This document shows, one piece after another, positions 1 through 8,736 of a DNA stretch of 64,000 bases. The notes beneath the pieces were generated by a model. That model was not told the DNA's origin. It worked only from the letters and a program-made list of their open reading frames with translations, and made no database searches. Source of the stretch: Streptomyces xanthophaeus (lineage in GTDB: Bacteria > Actinomycetota > Actinomycetes > Streptomycetales > Streptomycetaceae); the NCBI RefSeq assembly GCF_000725805.1, contig NZ_JOFT01000008.1, forward strand, positions 62,001 to 126,000, given 5' to 3'. The translations under genes were made by a program, and so were the position numbers. Positions within the stretch are counted from its first letter, which is position 1; the number at the start of each line of letters is the position of its first letter.

Positions 1-749
1 ACGGGGCCGAGGAGGCCCGGCGTGACCAGGTTGGTCCTGACCCACTGCCAGGTGCGGACGTTCTCCTCGGAGGCCAGGTCGTAGTTGCCGCTGCTGTCGG
101 CGTAGCCGCCGCCGTTGCTGAGCTCCCAGATCAACGCCTCGGCGTGCGCCTCCTCCGGGCCCAGGGGCATGGCGTACGGGAACTTCACGCCCTTGTCCTT
201 GAGCGCCTTGGCGGCGGTCTTCAGCTCGGTCCAGGTCTTGGGGGCGGCGGTGATCCCGGCCTTGGCGAAGAGGGCCTCGTTGTAGAAGAGGAGACGGCTG
301 CTCGCCACGAACGGCAGCCCGTAGAGGGTGCTGCCGACGGTGCCCGCCTCGGCGAGCGGCTGCAGGAAGTTCGCCTCGGCACTGACCGAGAGGAGTTCCT
401 CCGCGGAATAGAGCTTGCCCTGCGCGGCGAAGTCCGAGTAGGAGCCCATCAGTGCCATGTCCGGCGCCTTGCCGGCCTTGACCATGCGGGAGACCTCGCG
501 GTCGATGTCCTTCCACGGCAGGAGCTGGACCTCCACCTTGGTGCCCGGGTGGGCGTCGGCGAAGTCCCTCGTCACCTTGTCCCAGAAGGCCTTGGAGCTG
601 GTGGCCGGGGTGTCGCCGTACTCGGCGGCGACCAGGCGGAGCGTGCCGTCGCCACCCGCACCGTCGTCGAGGCTCCCGCATCCGGACAGCGGTATCAGCA
701 GGCCGAGCACGACCGCAGTGGCGGCCGTACCGAAAATCCTTCGTCGCAC
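1..749 (-). CDS. Extracellular sugar-binding lipoprotein of an ABC importer (C-terminus outside window)
   Basis: The GTG at 749 is preceded by an AGGGGA ribosome site. The product opens with a short lipoprotein signal (MRRRIFGTA..., lipobox LSGC), so it should be diacylated and held outside the membrane. The mature part reads like family-1 solute-binding proteins: an early VEVQLLPWKDIDREV stretch, then LYGLPFVASSRLLFYNEALF, the usual ligand-cleft and hinge segment of sugar binders. About 250 residues are present and the family is usually 400-450, so the gene runs off the left edge, as would any permease genes. It lies downstream of the esterase on the same strand with a 215 bp gap, so it probably has its own promoter. 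The substrate cannot be told from the sequence. Confidence 0.88.
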   Translation of the reverse strand, partial: MRRRIFGTAATAVVLGLLIPLSGCGSLDDGAGGDGTLRLVAAEYGDTPATSSKAFWDKVTRDFADAHPGTKVEVQLLPWKDIDREVSRMVKAGKAPDMALMGSYSDFAAQGKLYSAEELLSVSAEANFLQPLAEAGTVGSTLYGLPFVASSRLLFYNEALFAKAGITAAPKTWTELKTAAKALKDKGVKFPYAMPLGPEEAHAEALIWELSNGGGYADSSGNYDLASEENVRTWQWVRTNLVTPGLLGP

Positions 750-964
750 GGGTGTGTTCCCCTGGTTTTCTTTGGATTCCGTTACTGCTCATGCTCGTTC
801 CGGGCCGGAGTTTCCCGCCGTTGCCCGCTGGCCGGGATTCTCTCCTGTTCATGGCGGATTTGATTCCGCTTGTGCCGCAGGTGTGGTCGATGATCCAGTC
901 AGTCGCCTGTGTTCTCGTACGTTCCGACACCTCGGCACCCGTTCGTCCCGGACGATTTCGGCCC

Positions 965-2059
965 TCAGTCCGCGGTGAGCCGCCCGCTGATCCACTCGAG
1001 GGCCGGGGGGATCTCCCGGTTCCAGGTGTTGAAGTTGTGCCCGCCGCTGTCGAGGGTGATCGACGAGACGCGCGCCGGAGCCTTCACCGCCTTGACGAAC
1101 TCCTGGGTCGGCCCGTGGTTCGACTCGCCCCGCAGTGAGGTCGTGACGAGGAACGAGGACGGCCCCTGCGGCTTGTTGGCCAGGTGCCACAGCAGGTCGG
1201 AACGTTTCTCCTCGTCCTTGTTCCCCTGGAAGAGGTCGCCGGAGTCGGCATCGATCTCGGGCTTGTAGTCGGCCGACAGGCCCACCCCGGCCGGATAGGT
1301 CTCCGGATGCTGCACCGTCATCTTCAGGGCGCAGTACCCGCCCGTCGAGTCCCCGATGATGCCCCAGCCCCGCCCCGGGGCACCGGCGCGGTAGGCGCTC
1401 GACACGGCCGCGGGCACGTCCGTGCCGAAGAAGGTCTCGCTCTTCGGGCCGCCGGGTACGTCGATGCACTGGGTGTTGGCGGCCGAGACGGTGGGCCGCA
1501 TCATCACCAGGATCATCGGCTGCATCTTCTTCTGCCTGGCCTGCGTCCACGCCGTCTTCGGGTACCGCAGCCCCTTCAGCAGGTTCTCCGCCGTGCCCGG
1601 GTATCCGGTCAGGACGACGGCCGCCGGGAACCTCCGCTGCTCGTTGCCCTTCTGGAAGTACTCCGGCGGCAGGTACACGTAGGCCTGGGCGGCGACCCCG
1701 GACCGCCCGCCGTGCAGGGTCACCTTCTCGATGACGCCACCCACCTGCGGATTCCCTCCGCCGGGCACGTCCGGGGCCTGCCGGCCCAGTACGTCGACGG
1801 CCGCCCCCGCGAGCGGGGCCACCGGGCGCGCCCGGCCGGTCAGGTCTGCCCAGGAGCCGTAGATCAGCATGTCCCGGTTGACCGCGAGCCCGACCGACGC
1901 GAACAGGAGCACCTGCACGGAGACGATCAGGCCCACGCGGCCGAGCACCCGCCCCCAGCTCCCCCGCGCCAGCCGGGGCCACAGCACCACCGCGGCCACG
2001 AACACCGCGGCCGTGCACAGCACGGCACATGTCAGCAACGCACTACTCGTCAGACCCAT
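965..2059 (-). CDS. Membrane-anchored alpha/beta-hydrolase esterase (antigen 85 / esterase D-like)
   Basis: The 364-residue product has two N-terminal hydrophobic segments (about residues 5-27 and 38-58) and then an extracytoplasmic alpha/beta-hydrolase domain. The nucleophile elbow GDSTGGYCAL and the late histidine in GGHNFNTW fit the serine-esterase triad of the antigen-85/esterase-D group. The ATG at 2059 opens directly into the first membrane segment. It is 139 bp downstream of the acyltransferase-GH16 gene on the same strand. A surface esterase fits a locus that makes and acylates a polysaccharide, but acyl removal or mycolyl-type transfer is only inference. Confidence 0.85.
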   Translation of the reverse strand: MGLTSSALLTCAVLCTAAVFVAAVVLWPRLARGSWGRVLGRVGLIVSVQVLLFASVGLAVNRDMLIYGSWADLTGRARPVAPLAGAAVDVLGRQAPDVPGGGNPQVGGVIEKVTLHGGRSGVAAQAYVYLPPEYFQKGNEQRRFPAAVVLTGYPGTAENLLKGLRYPKTAWTQARQKKMQPMILVMMRPTVSAANTQCIDVPGGPKSETFFGTDVPAAVSSAYRAGAPGRGWGIIGDSTGGYCALKMTVQHPETYPAGVGLSADYKPEIDADSGDLFQGNKDEEKRSDLLWHLANKPQGPSSFLVTTSLRGESNHGPTQEFVKAVKAPARVSSITLDSGGHNFNTWNREIPPALEWISGRLTAD

Positions 2060-2198
2060 GGATCAGCGAAACCCTCTGCGAAGTCTCGGTCCGGACGCAT
2101 CCGCCCAGAGCACCGCCAACCGGTGCGCACCCGGCTAGAGCGCCTCCGGACGCGATGGGTTCCACCGCATCCGGAACGCGGGCCCCGCATTCATCCCG

Positions 2199-5100
2199 TC
2201 AGCTGCCTCCTGCCGGCGCTCTGGTGGAGACGGTGACGTGGTCGACCCGCATCGGGTGGCCCGGTTCGGTGGCGGGTCCCGGAACCGCGCCGTCGGCCTG
2301 GGGAAGGCCACCGCCGATGGCCACGTTCAGGATCAGGAACAGTCCGTGGTCGACGGCCCGCTTCCAGGTCTCCGGGTCCATCCGGTCGGCGGTCACCCGG
2401 TGGTGGGCCCGGCCGTCGAGGTACCAGCGCACTTCTTCCCGGCCGGGGGCGAGGTCGACCTCGACCGCGTAGGAGTGGAACGCCGTGCGGCAGCCGTCGC
2501 AGGGCTGCGGCCCGGAGGTCAGGCCCGCGGGCTCCTGGCAGGGGCCGCCGTCCAGGACTCCGCAGTGCATGGCGGCGGACACGGTGTCCCGCCCGTTGAC
2601 GGATTCCATGACGTCGATCTCCCCGACGCCCGGCCAGCCGGTGTATCCGTCGCGCAAGGGTGCCCCCAGGGTCCAGAACGCCGGCCAGTACCCGGCGGCC
2701 GCGGGCCCGGTGACGTCGGGCAGGGCGATCGACGCCTCGATCCGCAGGGTGCCGCCGGGCGGCGGTGCGAAGTCGGAGCGCCTGGTCTCGATGCGTCCCG
2801 AACTCCACCGGCCGTCCTCGCGGGTGGGGACGATCTCCAGCGCGCCCTTGCCGTCGAGGCGGACGTTGTCGGTGGAGTCGGTCATGGTCTCGATCTCGCC
2901 GGTGCCCCACTGGGGAGCGGGGCAGCCGGGGTAGCAGGTTCCTAGGTCGTGGATCCAGTTGGCCGCGGACGGGGGGCTGCCCGCCGGGCCGTCGAACTCG
3001 TCCCGCAGCAGCTGGGTCCATCCGGCGGGAACCGGGGCGGGGACGGCGGGGGTGGCGGCGGGCAGGGCCCCGGACTCCGTGAGCAGGCGCTCCAGCCTCG
3101 GGGTCAGGACGACGGCCGCCACGTTGGTGAGGTGGGCGTCGTCCCGGTAGAGCAGGATCCGGTCCAGGACGACCGGGCAGGTCGGGCCGTCACCCGGGCA
3201 CAGGACGGGGTTCACGCTGATGCTCCGTACGCCGGGCAGCGCGCCGGAGGCGATCCGCTGCGCCAGCGGATCGGGCTGGTGGGCGTCCGCGCGGCGGAAC
3301 GCACAGGCGGCGGGCTCCTCAGGGCTGCCGGAGACACAGGCGGGCACGTCCGTGCCGGGTACGGGGGTGTCCTCGATGTAGACGATGGGCACACCGGTCT
3401 CGCGCAGCGGAGCGAGTGTCTTCTCCCAGCCCTCGGCGAGGAGTTGCGGGTCCGTGGTGTAGCGGTTCAGCGAGGAGATCACGATGAGGCGGGGTCTGGG
3501 CCCCTGGCGCAGCCGCTCCAGGGTGTCGGCCCGCCAGGTGTCGCATTCGCGGTAGGCGCGGCCCAGCTGGGGGTTGTCCACGGCCAGCCGGGGCAGGGGG
3601 CAGCCCTGTTTCACGAACTCCTGCAGGGCCCATCCGCGTTGGGATGCCAGGGCGAGCATCGGGGAGAACCACTGGCCGGCGTGCGAGTCGCCGAGCAGCA
3701 CGATCCGGTCGGGGCTGTCGACCGCACCGAACAGGCAGTCCGGACTGCGGGTCACCGCCGGGGCGACCTGGCAGGCGCCGTCCGGCGGGAAGTCCTTGCG
3801 CGCCTGCACGGGGCCCGGGACCACGGGGCCGTCATCGAGCGGTGCGGCGGAGGTGCGGGTGAGCAGGTGGGGGCCGGAGGCGGCGCCCGGGGGCAGGCCG
3901 TTCAGCTGGACCGGTGCGGCGGGGCCCAGGAGGTTCAGCGTCGTGGTGCCGACCACCAGCGCGAGAACGACGGGCAGCACGATGGCGGAGATGCCCACCG
4001 AGAGTCCGCGGCGCGGGAGTTCGGAGACGGTACGGCTGCGGCGCAGGGGTTGTTCGACCCAGCGCATGGTGGCGAAGGCGGGCAGCGCGGCGGCCGCCGT
4101 CAGCGCGGTCCGCACCGGCCAGCCCTGGGTGCCGAAGCGGGCCTCGGCGAGGACGAGGACCGGCCAGTGCCACAGGTACAGGTTGTAGGAGAGGCGGCCC
4201 ACCGCGCGGGGGGCCCGTCCTGCCAGCAGTCTGCCGACGCCGTGGGTGCCGGTGGCGGTGCGTTCGCCCCGGCCGGGTATCGCGGCGAGGATGACAGCGG
4301 CGGTGGCCAGGGTCGGTACGAGGGCCGCGTGGCCGGGGTACGGGGTGGAGGCGTCGTACGCCACGACGCACCAGCCGATCGCGGCGAGCCCGGCCCAGCC
4401 GCACAGCAGCCGCAGGGGCCGGGGGCCGCGCACGAGGTGCCAGGGCAGCAGGGCGAGCAGCGCTCCGACGCCGAACTGCCAGACGCGCGAGGGCGTTCCG
4501 AGGTAGGCGAGCGATGCGGAGTGCTCGGTCCACCGCAGGGCCAGGGCGAAGGAGCCCAGGGTCAGCGCGGCGGCGACGAGGGCCACGGCGGAGCGTACGG
4601 CGCGGCCGCGGCGGACCGCCCGGGCGGCGCCGAGCACGATCAGGGCGAGCAGCGGCGCCCAGAGCAGGTAGAACTGCTCCTCGACGGCGAGGGACCAGAA
4701 GTGCAGGAGGGGGCTCTGGTCGTGCCCTGCGGCCAGGTAGTCGGTCTGCTGCGAGACGAACCGCCAGTTGGCGGCGGAGAGGGCCGCGGCGACGACGTCG
4801 TACTCCAGGTCGGCGCGGCGCAGGGGTACGGTCAGCCAGGCCCCTGCCACGGCGACCGCGGCGAGGACGACGGCGGCGGAGGGCAGGAGCCTTCGGGCGC
4901 GGCGGGAGAAGAAGTCCCCGATGCGGATCCGGCCGGTGGTGATCGCCTCCCGGACCAGCAGTCCGGTGATGAGGTAGCCGGAGACGACGAAGAAGACGTC
5001 CACTCCGACGAATCCGCCCGCAAGGCCGGGTATCCCGGCGTGGAAGGCGAGCACCGCGAGGACGGCGACGGCGCGCAGTCCCTCGATGTCGGGGCGGAAG

Positions 5101-5222
5101 GCGGAGCGGTGCGGGCTGGGGCCGGATTCGCGGCCGGAGCCGGGGCGCGGGGTCGGGGGTCCGGGCGGCGGGGCGGAGCGCCTTTGGCGGTGGCGCAGGC
5201 CGGGTGCCACGGGGAACGGCAT
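2199..5222 (-). CDS. Three-domain surface enzyme: acyltransferase-3, SGNH hydrolase-like and GH16 glycosidase-like domains
   Basis: About 1007 residues from the ATG at 5222, 14 bp after the GT2 stop. The open frame continues much further upstream, but that part is a shadow of the GT2 gene. Residues about 40-400 are an OafA/YrhL acyltransferase-3 domain (RPDIEGLRAVAV, FHAG, FFVVSGYLITG, many membrane helices). Residues about 460-680 are the SGNH domain often fused to it (VLLGDSHAGQW; RDDAH supplies the late Asp and His). Residues about 733-1007 are a concanavalin-type GH16 domain with the catalytic EIDVME (E868, D870, E873). Acyltransferase-SGNH fusions are common; an added C-terminal GH16 is not one I recognise as standard. 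Expected role: O-acylation plus outside cleavage or remodelling of a beta-glucan-like polymer made by the upstream GT2. Confidence 0.88.
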   Translation of the reverse strand: MPFPVAPGLRHRQRRSAPPPGPPTPRPGSGRESGPSPHRSAFRPDIEGLRAVAVLAVLAFHAGIPGLAGGFVGVDVFFVVSGYLITGLLVREAITTGRIRIGDFFSRRARRLLPSAAVVLAAVAVAGAWLTVPLRRADLEYDVVAAALSAANWRFVSQQTDYLAAGHDQSPLLHFWSLAVEEQFYLLWAPLLALIVLGAARAVRRGRAVRSAVALVAAALTLGSFALALRWTEHSASLAYLGTPSRVWQFGVGALLALLPWHLVRGPRPLRLLCGWAGLAAIGWCVVAYDASTPYPGHAALVPTLATAAVILAAIPGRGERTATGTHGVGRLLAGRAPRAVGRLSYNLYLWHWPVLVLAEARFGTQGWPVRTALTAAAALPAFATMRWVEQPLRRSRTVSELPRRGLSVGISAIVLPVVLALVVGTTTLNLLGPAAPVQLNGLPPGAASGPHLLTRTSAAPLDDGPVVPGPVQARKDFPPDGACQVAPAVTRSPDCLFGAVDSPDRIVLLGDSHAGQWFSPMLALASQRGWALQEFVKQGCPLPRLAVDNPQLGRAYRECDTWRADTLERLRQGPRPRLIVISSLNRYTTDPQLLAEGWEKTLAPLRETGVPIVYIEDTPVPGTDVPACVSGSPEEPAACAFRRADAHQPDPLAQRIASGALPGVRSISVNPVLCPGDGPTCPVVLDRILLYRDDAHLTNVAAVVLTPRLERLLTESGALPAATPAVPAPVPAGWTQLLRDEFDGPAGSPPSAANWIHDLGTCYPGCPAPQWGTGEIETMTDSTDNVRLDGKGALEIVPTREDGRWSSGRIETRRSDFAPPPGGTLRIEASIALPDVTGPAAAGYWPAFWTLGAPLRDGYTGWPGVGEIDVMESVNGRDTVSAAMHCGVLDGGPCQEPAGLTSGPQPCDGCRTAFHSYAVEVDLAPGREEVRWYLDGRAHHRVTADRMDPETWKRAVDHGLFLILNVAIGGGLPQADGAVPGPATEPGHPMRVDHVTVSTRAPAGGS

Positions 5223-5236
5223 GGTGAGGAAGCCTT

Positions 5237-6991
5237 TCAACTCAGCCAGGGAAGCATCGGGTTGACCCACCCGGATGCCAGCAGGCCGGTGAGCAGGAGG
5301 ACCGCGGAGGCGGCGAGGGTCTCGGGCCAGCGGCGGGGCAGCATGCCGGTGCGCTGGCCGGGGAGGGCTCGTACGAGGGTGCGCAGTCGGCCGGCGTCCG
5401 GTGCCGGGCCGGTCCCGGCGCTCCGTCCGGGTGCGGTGCGGGTGCGCGGGGTGGCCGCCGCCGGGCGCAGTTCGGCGATGAGGTCCCGGATGAGGGGACC
5501 GTTGATCTGGCACTGCACCAGGAGGTAGAGGAGGAGCCCCCAGTTGGGTTCCCAGCCGTTGCGGGCGACGGCCAGGGCGAGGCCGGCGGCTGCGGCTCCG
5601 TTGGAGAGGAGGAGCCAGACGAGGGAGACGGACACCACCGTGCGTGCCATCCCGCCGCGCCGGCCCGGGGTGGCGGCGGGCCGGGCGCCGGTGGGCACCC
5701 AGTCGGCGCTGCGGCCGCGGAGCGTGTGCAGGAAGGCGGTGGCGGCGGCGACGCTCGTGAGGACGTTCGCCCGGATCACTTCGACGCGCCAGCGGGTCCG
5801 GCTGATCCGGGGCAGCAGCACGTGCCAGAGCCACAGCGGGGCGAGCAGCGGGAGCACGTGCCAGGGGCGGATCTGGTCCGGGTACCAGAACATCATCACC
5901 AGGGGTGGCAGCGGTGCGGCGAAGGTGTTCACGGCGGCGGTGAGGTAGCCGACGATGCCCTCGTAGAAGCACAGGCGCATGCGCCAGGGGGCGCGCATCC
6001 GTTTCAGCACGGGGGTGCCGAGCAGGTGGAGGTTGCCCATGGCCCAGCGGTACTGCTGGTTGACGAAGGCGCTGACCTCGTCGGGCGAGGTGCCCTTGGC
6101 GACGAGGACCGGTACGTACTGGGTGCGGAACCCCTGCGCGTGGAGGGCGAGTCCGGTGTACAGGTCCTCGCTGTGGTCGAGCCGGGCGAAGCCGCCGGCG
6201 AGGTCGATGGCCGCGCGCCGGTAGACGGCGTTGCTTCCGCAGCAGATGGCGGCGTCGCTGGCGTCCCGGGAGGGCTGGATCCAGCGGAAGAACCATTCCT
6301 GGGCGGAGCCTGCGGCCCGTTGGACCCAGCCCATGGTCTCGTCGGTGTCGAAGCACTGCGGGCTCTGCACGATGCCGACGGCGGGGTCGGCCAGGTACGG
6401 GACGAGGTGGCGCAGGAAGTCCGGTCTGGGTGCGAAGTCGGCGTCGAGGATGGCGATGAACTCGGCGCTGCTCAGGGTCAGTGCGTGGTTGAGGTTGCCG
6501 GCCTTCTTCAGGTGTCCCCGGTCGGGCCGCACGACGTACTCGTAGCCGTACGAGGCGGCGAGCGCGGCGACCTCCGGCCGGTCGGCGTCGTCCAGGACCC
6601 ACGTGGTGAGGGCGCCGGGCCAGTCGACGGCGGCGACGGCCCGGTAGGCGTTGGCGAGGACGGGCAGCGGTTCGCCGCAGGTCGGCAGGTACAGGTCCAC
6701 CTCGGGCAGCCGGGCGGGGCGCCAGGCGTGCACGAGCACCTCGTGCGAGGGCCTGGTCAGCCTGCGCTGGCGCAGGCTGTTGACGGAAGACAGTACGAGC
6801 GCCACGACGTTGAGCCCCAGGACGGCGAGGAAGGCCCACAGGGCCGGGGTGCGCAGCGCGAAGGTGAACATGGTCGCCGCCGTGAACACGAAGGCGAGCG
6901 AGGTGCTGATGAGGACCCAGCGGCGTTGCGGGCCGAAGTACCAGTAGAGCTCTTCGTCGGATGGTGGTTGCGGAAGATGATGAAAGGTCAT
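5237..6991 (-). CDS. Family-2 glycosyltransferase, cellulose-synthase-like, membrane-bound
   Basis: About 584 residues from the ATG at 6991, which has a G-rich Shine-Dalgarno; a GTG at 7003 is the in-frame alternative. Two N-terminal membrane helices precede a GT-A domain with the processive-synthase signatures VLDDADRPE, the DADF metal motif, HSEDLYTGL and QQYRWAMGN (the Q-x-x-R-W motif). Several C-terminal helices follow, which in this family form the export channel. No PilZ domain is visible at the C-terminus, so no c-di-GMP control is apparent. It should polymerise a beta-linked glycan and extrude it. The next gene follows after 14 bp and is very probably co-transcribed, giving synthesis, acylation and trimming in one unit. 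The sugar is unknown. Confidence 0.9.
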   Translation of the reverse strand: MTFHHLPQPPSDEELYWYFGPQRRWVLISTSLAFVFTAATMFTFALRTPALWAFLAVLGLNVVALVLSSVNSLRQRRLTRPSHEVLVHAWRPARLPEVDLYLPTCGEPLPVLANAYRAVAAVDWPGALTTWVLDDADRPEVAALAASYGYEYVVRPDRGHLKKAGNLNHALTLSSAEFIAILDADFAPRPDFLRHLVPYLADPAVGIVQSPQCFDTDETMGWVQRAAGSAQEWFFRWIQPSRDASDAAICCGSNAVYRRAAIDLAGGFARLDHSEDLYTGLALHAQGFRTQYVPVLVAKGTSPDEVSAFVNQQYRWAMGNLHLLGTPVLKRMRAPWRMRLCFYEGIVGYLTAAVNTFAAPLPPLVMMFWYPDQIRPWHVLPLLAPLWLWHVLLPRISRTRWRVEVIRANVLTSVAAATAFLHTLRGRSADWVPTGARPAATPGRRGGMARTVVSVSLVWLLLSNGAAAAGLALAVARNGWEPNWGLLLYLLVQCQINGPLIRDLIAELRPAAATPRTRTAPGRSAGTGPAPDAGRLRTLVRALPGQRTGMLPRRWPETLAASAVLLLTGLLASGWVNPMLPWLS

Positions 6992-7003
6992 ATAGCCCCC
7001 CAC

Positions 7004-7533
7004 GGCTGTGTATGCGCCCGTTTCAGGTGACCCAGCCTAGCGCCAAAGGTATAGACCACTTGTTACAGCGAGACCAACAGACGGAATGAGACAGAGGATT
7101 GGCGCGTCTCGTGTGGTCCAGACCTTTCGGCGGTCCCATTCGACCGCCACTCCTGTCCGGTTCGGGAAGGCCCAGGTCACGCGGGGGTGAACACCGCCGG
7201 AAGACTTGCACACCCGTAGGCCGGCGGTTCGGGAACGGGCCTCGGGACCGGCCGGTGGGCGGCGAAGGCGGCAGCCGCGACCGGGCGCATGATGTACGGC
7301 CCAGTCGGCGCAGGGCGGCGACCGGACCCCCGTCCTGGTCGCGACCCCGCACCGCCCTGGCTCGAAACGCGCTCCGGCGAGTCGGTGCGGGGCCGCGCGC
7401 AGACGCCTCAGGGGCCGCCCTGCCGTAGACGACCCCGCGGTACGACTCGTTTCGTTTCGCTGGCTGATCATGCGGCCTCCCCACGCCGATGTCAACGCAA
7501 GCACCCCGCGGACGGCACGCTAGCGTCTGCCAG
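7004..7533. promoter_or_regulatory. 530 bp divergent control region between the GT2 operon and the tetR gene
   Basis: No convincing gene lies here. Two degenerate DasR-box-like 12-mers occur, at 7047-7058 (AGGTATAGACCA) and 7114-7125 (TGGTCCAGACCT). Each matches 10 of 12 bases of TGGTCTAGACCA. Another GAGACCA half-site is near 7070. Promoters for both divergent genes must lie here. Confidence 0.45.
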
Positions 7534-8145
7534 ATGACATCACCGCCTCCGCGGCAGCCCGACCCCGCACGCCGCAGCACGCAGTCCGCTCGCGCCATCA
7601 CCACTGCCGCCCTCGAACTCTGCCGCGAGGTCGGTTACGCCAAGGTCACCATGGACGCCATCGCCACGCGCGCCGGTGCGAGCAAGGCGACCATCTACCG
7701 CTGGTGGCCCAGCAAGGGCGCCGTGCTCCTCGACGCCTTCATGGAGGCCGCGGCCGACGACGCCGTCTTCCCGGACACCGGCGATCTCGTCGCCGACCTC
7801 CGCACCCAGATGAACTCGGCCGTCGCCACCATCGCGGGCCCCGACCTGTGGCCCCACTACACCGCGCTCATCGGCGAGGCCCAGCACCACCCCGAGCTCG
7901 CCCAGGCCATCTTCGACCGCTTCATCGGGCCCCTCGAACAAGCCGCCGCCGCCCGCCTGCGCGCCGCTCAGGAACAGGGCGAACTCGACCCGGCACTGGA
8001 CCCCCACGTCCTCATCGACCTGATGTACGGAGCCCTCTACTACGCCCTGCTCCTGGTCCGCAAACCCGCCGACCCGGCCTACGTCGACACCCTCCTCGAC
8101 ACCGCCTTCCGCGCCTGGAGCACCCCGGGGCCCGCGGCCGGGTGA
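7534..8145 (+). CDS. TetR/AcrR-family transcriptional regulator
   Basis: About 203 residues. The N-terminus is a typical TetR helix-turn-helix (ALELCREVGYAKVTMDAIATRAGASKATIYRWWPSKGAVL); the rest is the helical ligand and dimer domain. I chose the ATG at 7534 rather than the upstream in-frame start at 7489. A TAGCGT -10-like box ends 7 bp before it, which suggests a leaderless transcript, common in Streptomyces. The gene diverges from the GT2/acyltransferase operon across a 530 bp region, so that operon is the natural target. A strong hairpin follows the stop. Confidence 0.93.
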   Translation: MTSPPPRQPDPARRSTQSARAITTAALELCREVGYAKVTMDAIATRAGASKATIYRWWPSKGAVLLDAFMEAAADDAVFPDTGDLVADLRTQMNSAVATIAGPDLWPHYTALIGEAQHHPELAQAIFDRFIGPLEQAAAARLRAAQEQGELDPALDPHVLIDLMYGALYYALLLVRKPADPAYVDTLLDTAFRAWSTPGPAAG

Positions 8146-8174
8146 AAGGCGCAGGAAGCAGCAGGAAGCAGGAA

Positions 8175-8223
8175 GCGGCCGGCCCGGCAGCCAGGGGCTG
8201 ACCGGCCGGCCGCGCCGGAGCGG
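8175..8223. terminator. Bidirectional hairpin terminator after tetR and the NTF2-fold gene
   Basis: Perfect 10 bp arms (GCGGCCGGCC / GGCCGGCCGC) with an inner CAGCC-GGCTG hairpin, between two convergent genes. A GCAGGAA repeat precedes it at about 8153-8175. Confidence 0.7.
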
Positions 8224-8238
8224 CTCGGAGGCGGGCCG

Positions 8239-8652
8239 CTACGCGAGCCCGTCGGCGACGAGGCCGGCCAGTACCGCATGACCCAGGGCCTGCACGGCGG
8301 ACTGCGGGCGGACCATCACGGTGAACTCCTTGACCCGGCCTGTCTCGTCGAACTGGAGCAGGTCGATGCCGTGGATCTGCTTGCCGTCGACCGTGGCCCG
8401 GAAGGGCAGGATCACCGCCGGGGCCTCCTCGCCGTCGGTGCTGGTCTCGGCCGCGCCCTCGAAGCGTCCGACGTAACGCAGGTCCTCGAAGACGCGCAGC
8501 AGGACCCCGAAGAGGCCCAGCACCATGGGCCTGCCCTCGAAGGGGGTGAACTTCACCGGGCTGTAGAGGCGGATGTCCTCGGTGAACAGCTCCTCCAGCG
8601 CGGCGAGGTCGCGCTTCTCCACGGCTGCACGGAAGCGTTCGGCAGTCTCCAT
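8239..8652 (-). CDS. NTF2/SnoaL-fold small protein
   Basis: 137 residues from the ATG at 8652, which has an AAGGAGAG Shine-Dalgarno; the open frame upstream begins at a TTG without support. The pattern is that of the SnoaL-like/NTF2 fold: an N-terminal helix METAERFRAAVEKRD, then LFTEDIRLYSPVKFTPFEGR, and a final strand HGIDLLQFDETGRVKEFTVMVRP. Such proteins act as small hydrolases, isomerases or ligand binders; the substrate here is unknown. It diverges from a PadR regulator with two overlapping palindromes between them, so PadR control in response to a small molecule is likely. Confidence 0.85.
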   Translation of the reverse strand: METAERFRAAVEKRDLAALEELFTEDIRLYSPVKFTPFEGRPMVLGLFGVLLRVFEDLRYVGRFEGAAETSTDGEEAPAVILPFRATVDGKQIHGIDLLQFDETGRVKEFTVMVRPQSAVQALGHAVLAGLVADGLA

Positions 8653-8663
8653 GACTCTCCTTA

Positions 8664-8697
8664 TACTCAAGAAATTGAGTACTCATTTTCGTGAGTA
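8664..8697. promoter_or_regulatory. Two overlapping palindromes, probable PadR operators
   Basis: TACTCAA-gaaa-TTGAGTA at 8664-8681 and TACTCA-ttttcg-TGAGTA at 8680-8697 share two bases and are spaced 16 bp apart. They lie between the divergent NTF2-fold gene (start 8652) and padR (start 8737). AT-rich dyads of this kind are typical of PadR autoregulation. Confidence 0.75.
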
Positions 8698-8736
8698 TGA
8701 TGCAGGGGCCGACAAGGAAAGGGAAGGGGCTGCGCG

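Noticed and set aside
2949..5528. 859-codon plus-strand open frame opposite the acyltransferase gene
   Set aside because: Gly/Gln/Glu-rich antisense shadow caused by high GC; no motif or ribosome site.
5223..6839. Long upstream extension of the acyltransferase-GH16 open frame
   Set aside because: It overlaps the GT2 gene in another frame, is Arg/Pro-rich and shows no domain; the ATG at 5222 follows the GT2 stop by 14 bp.
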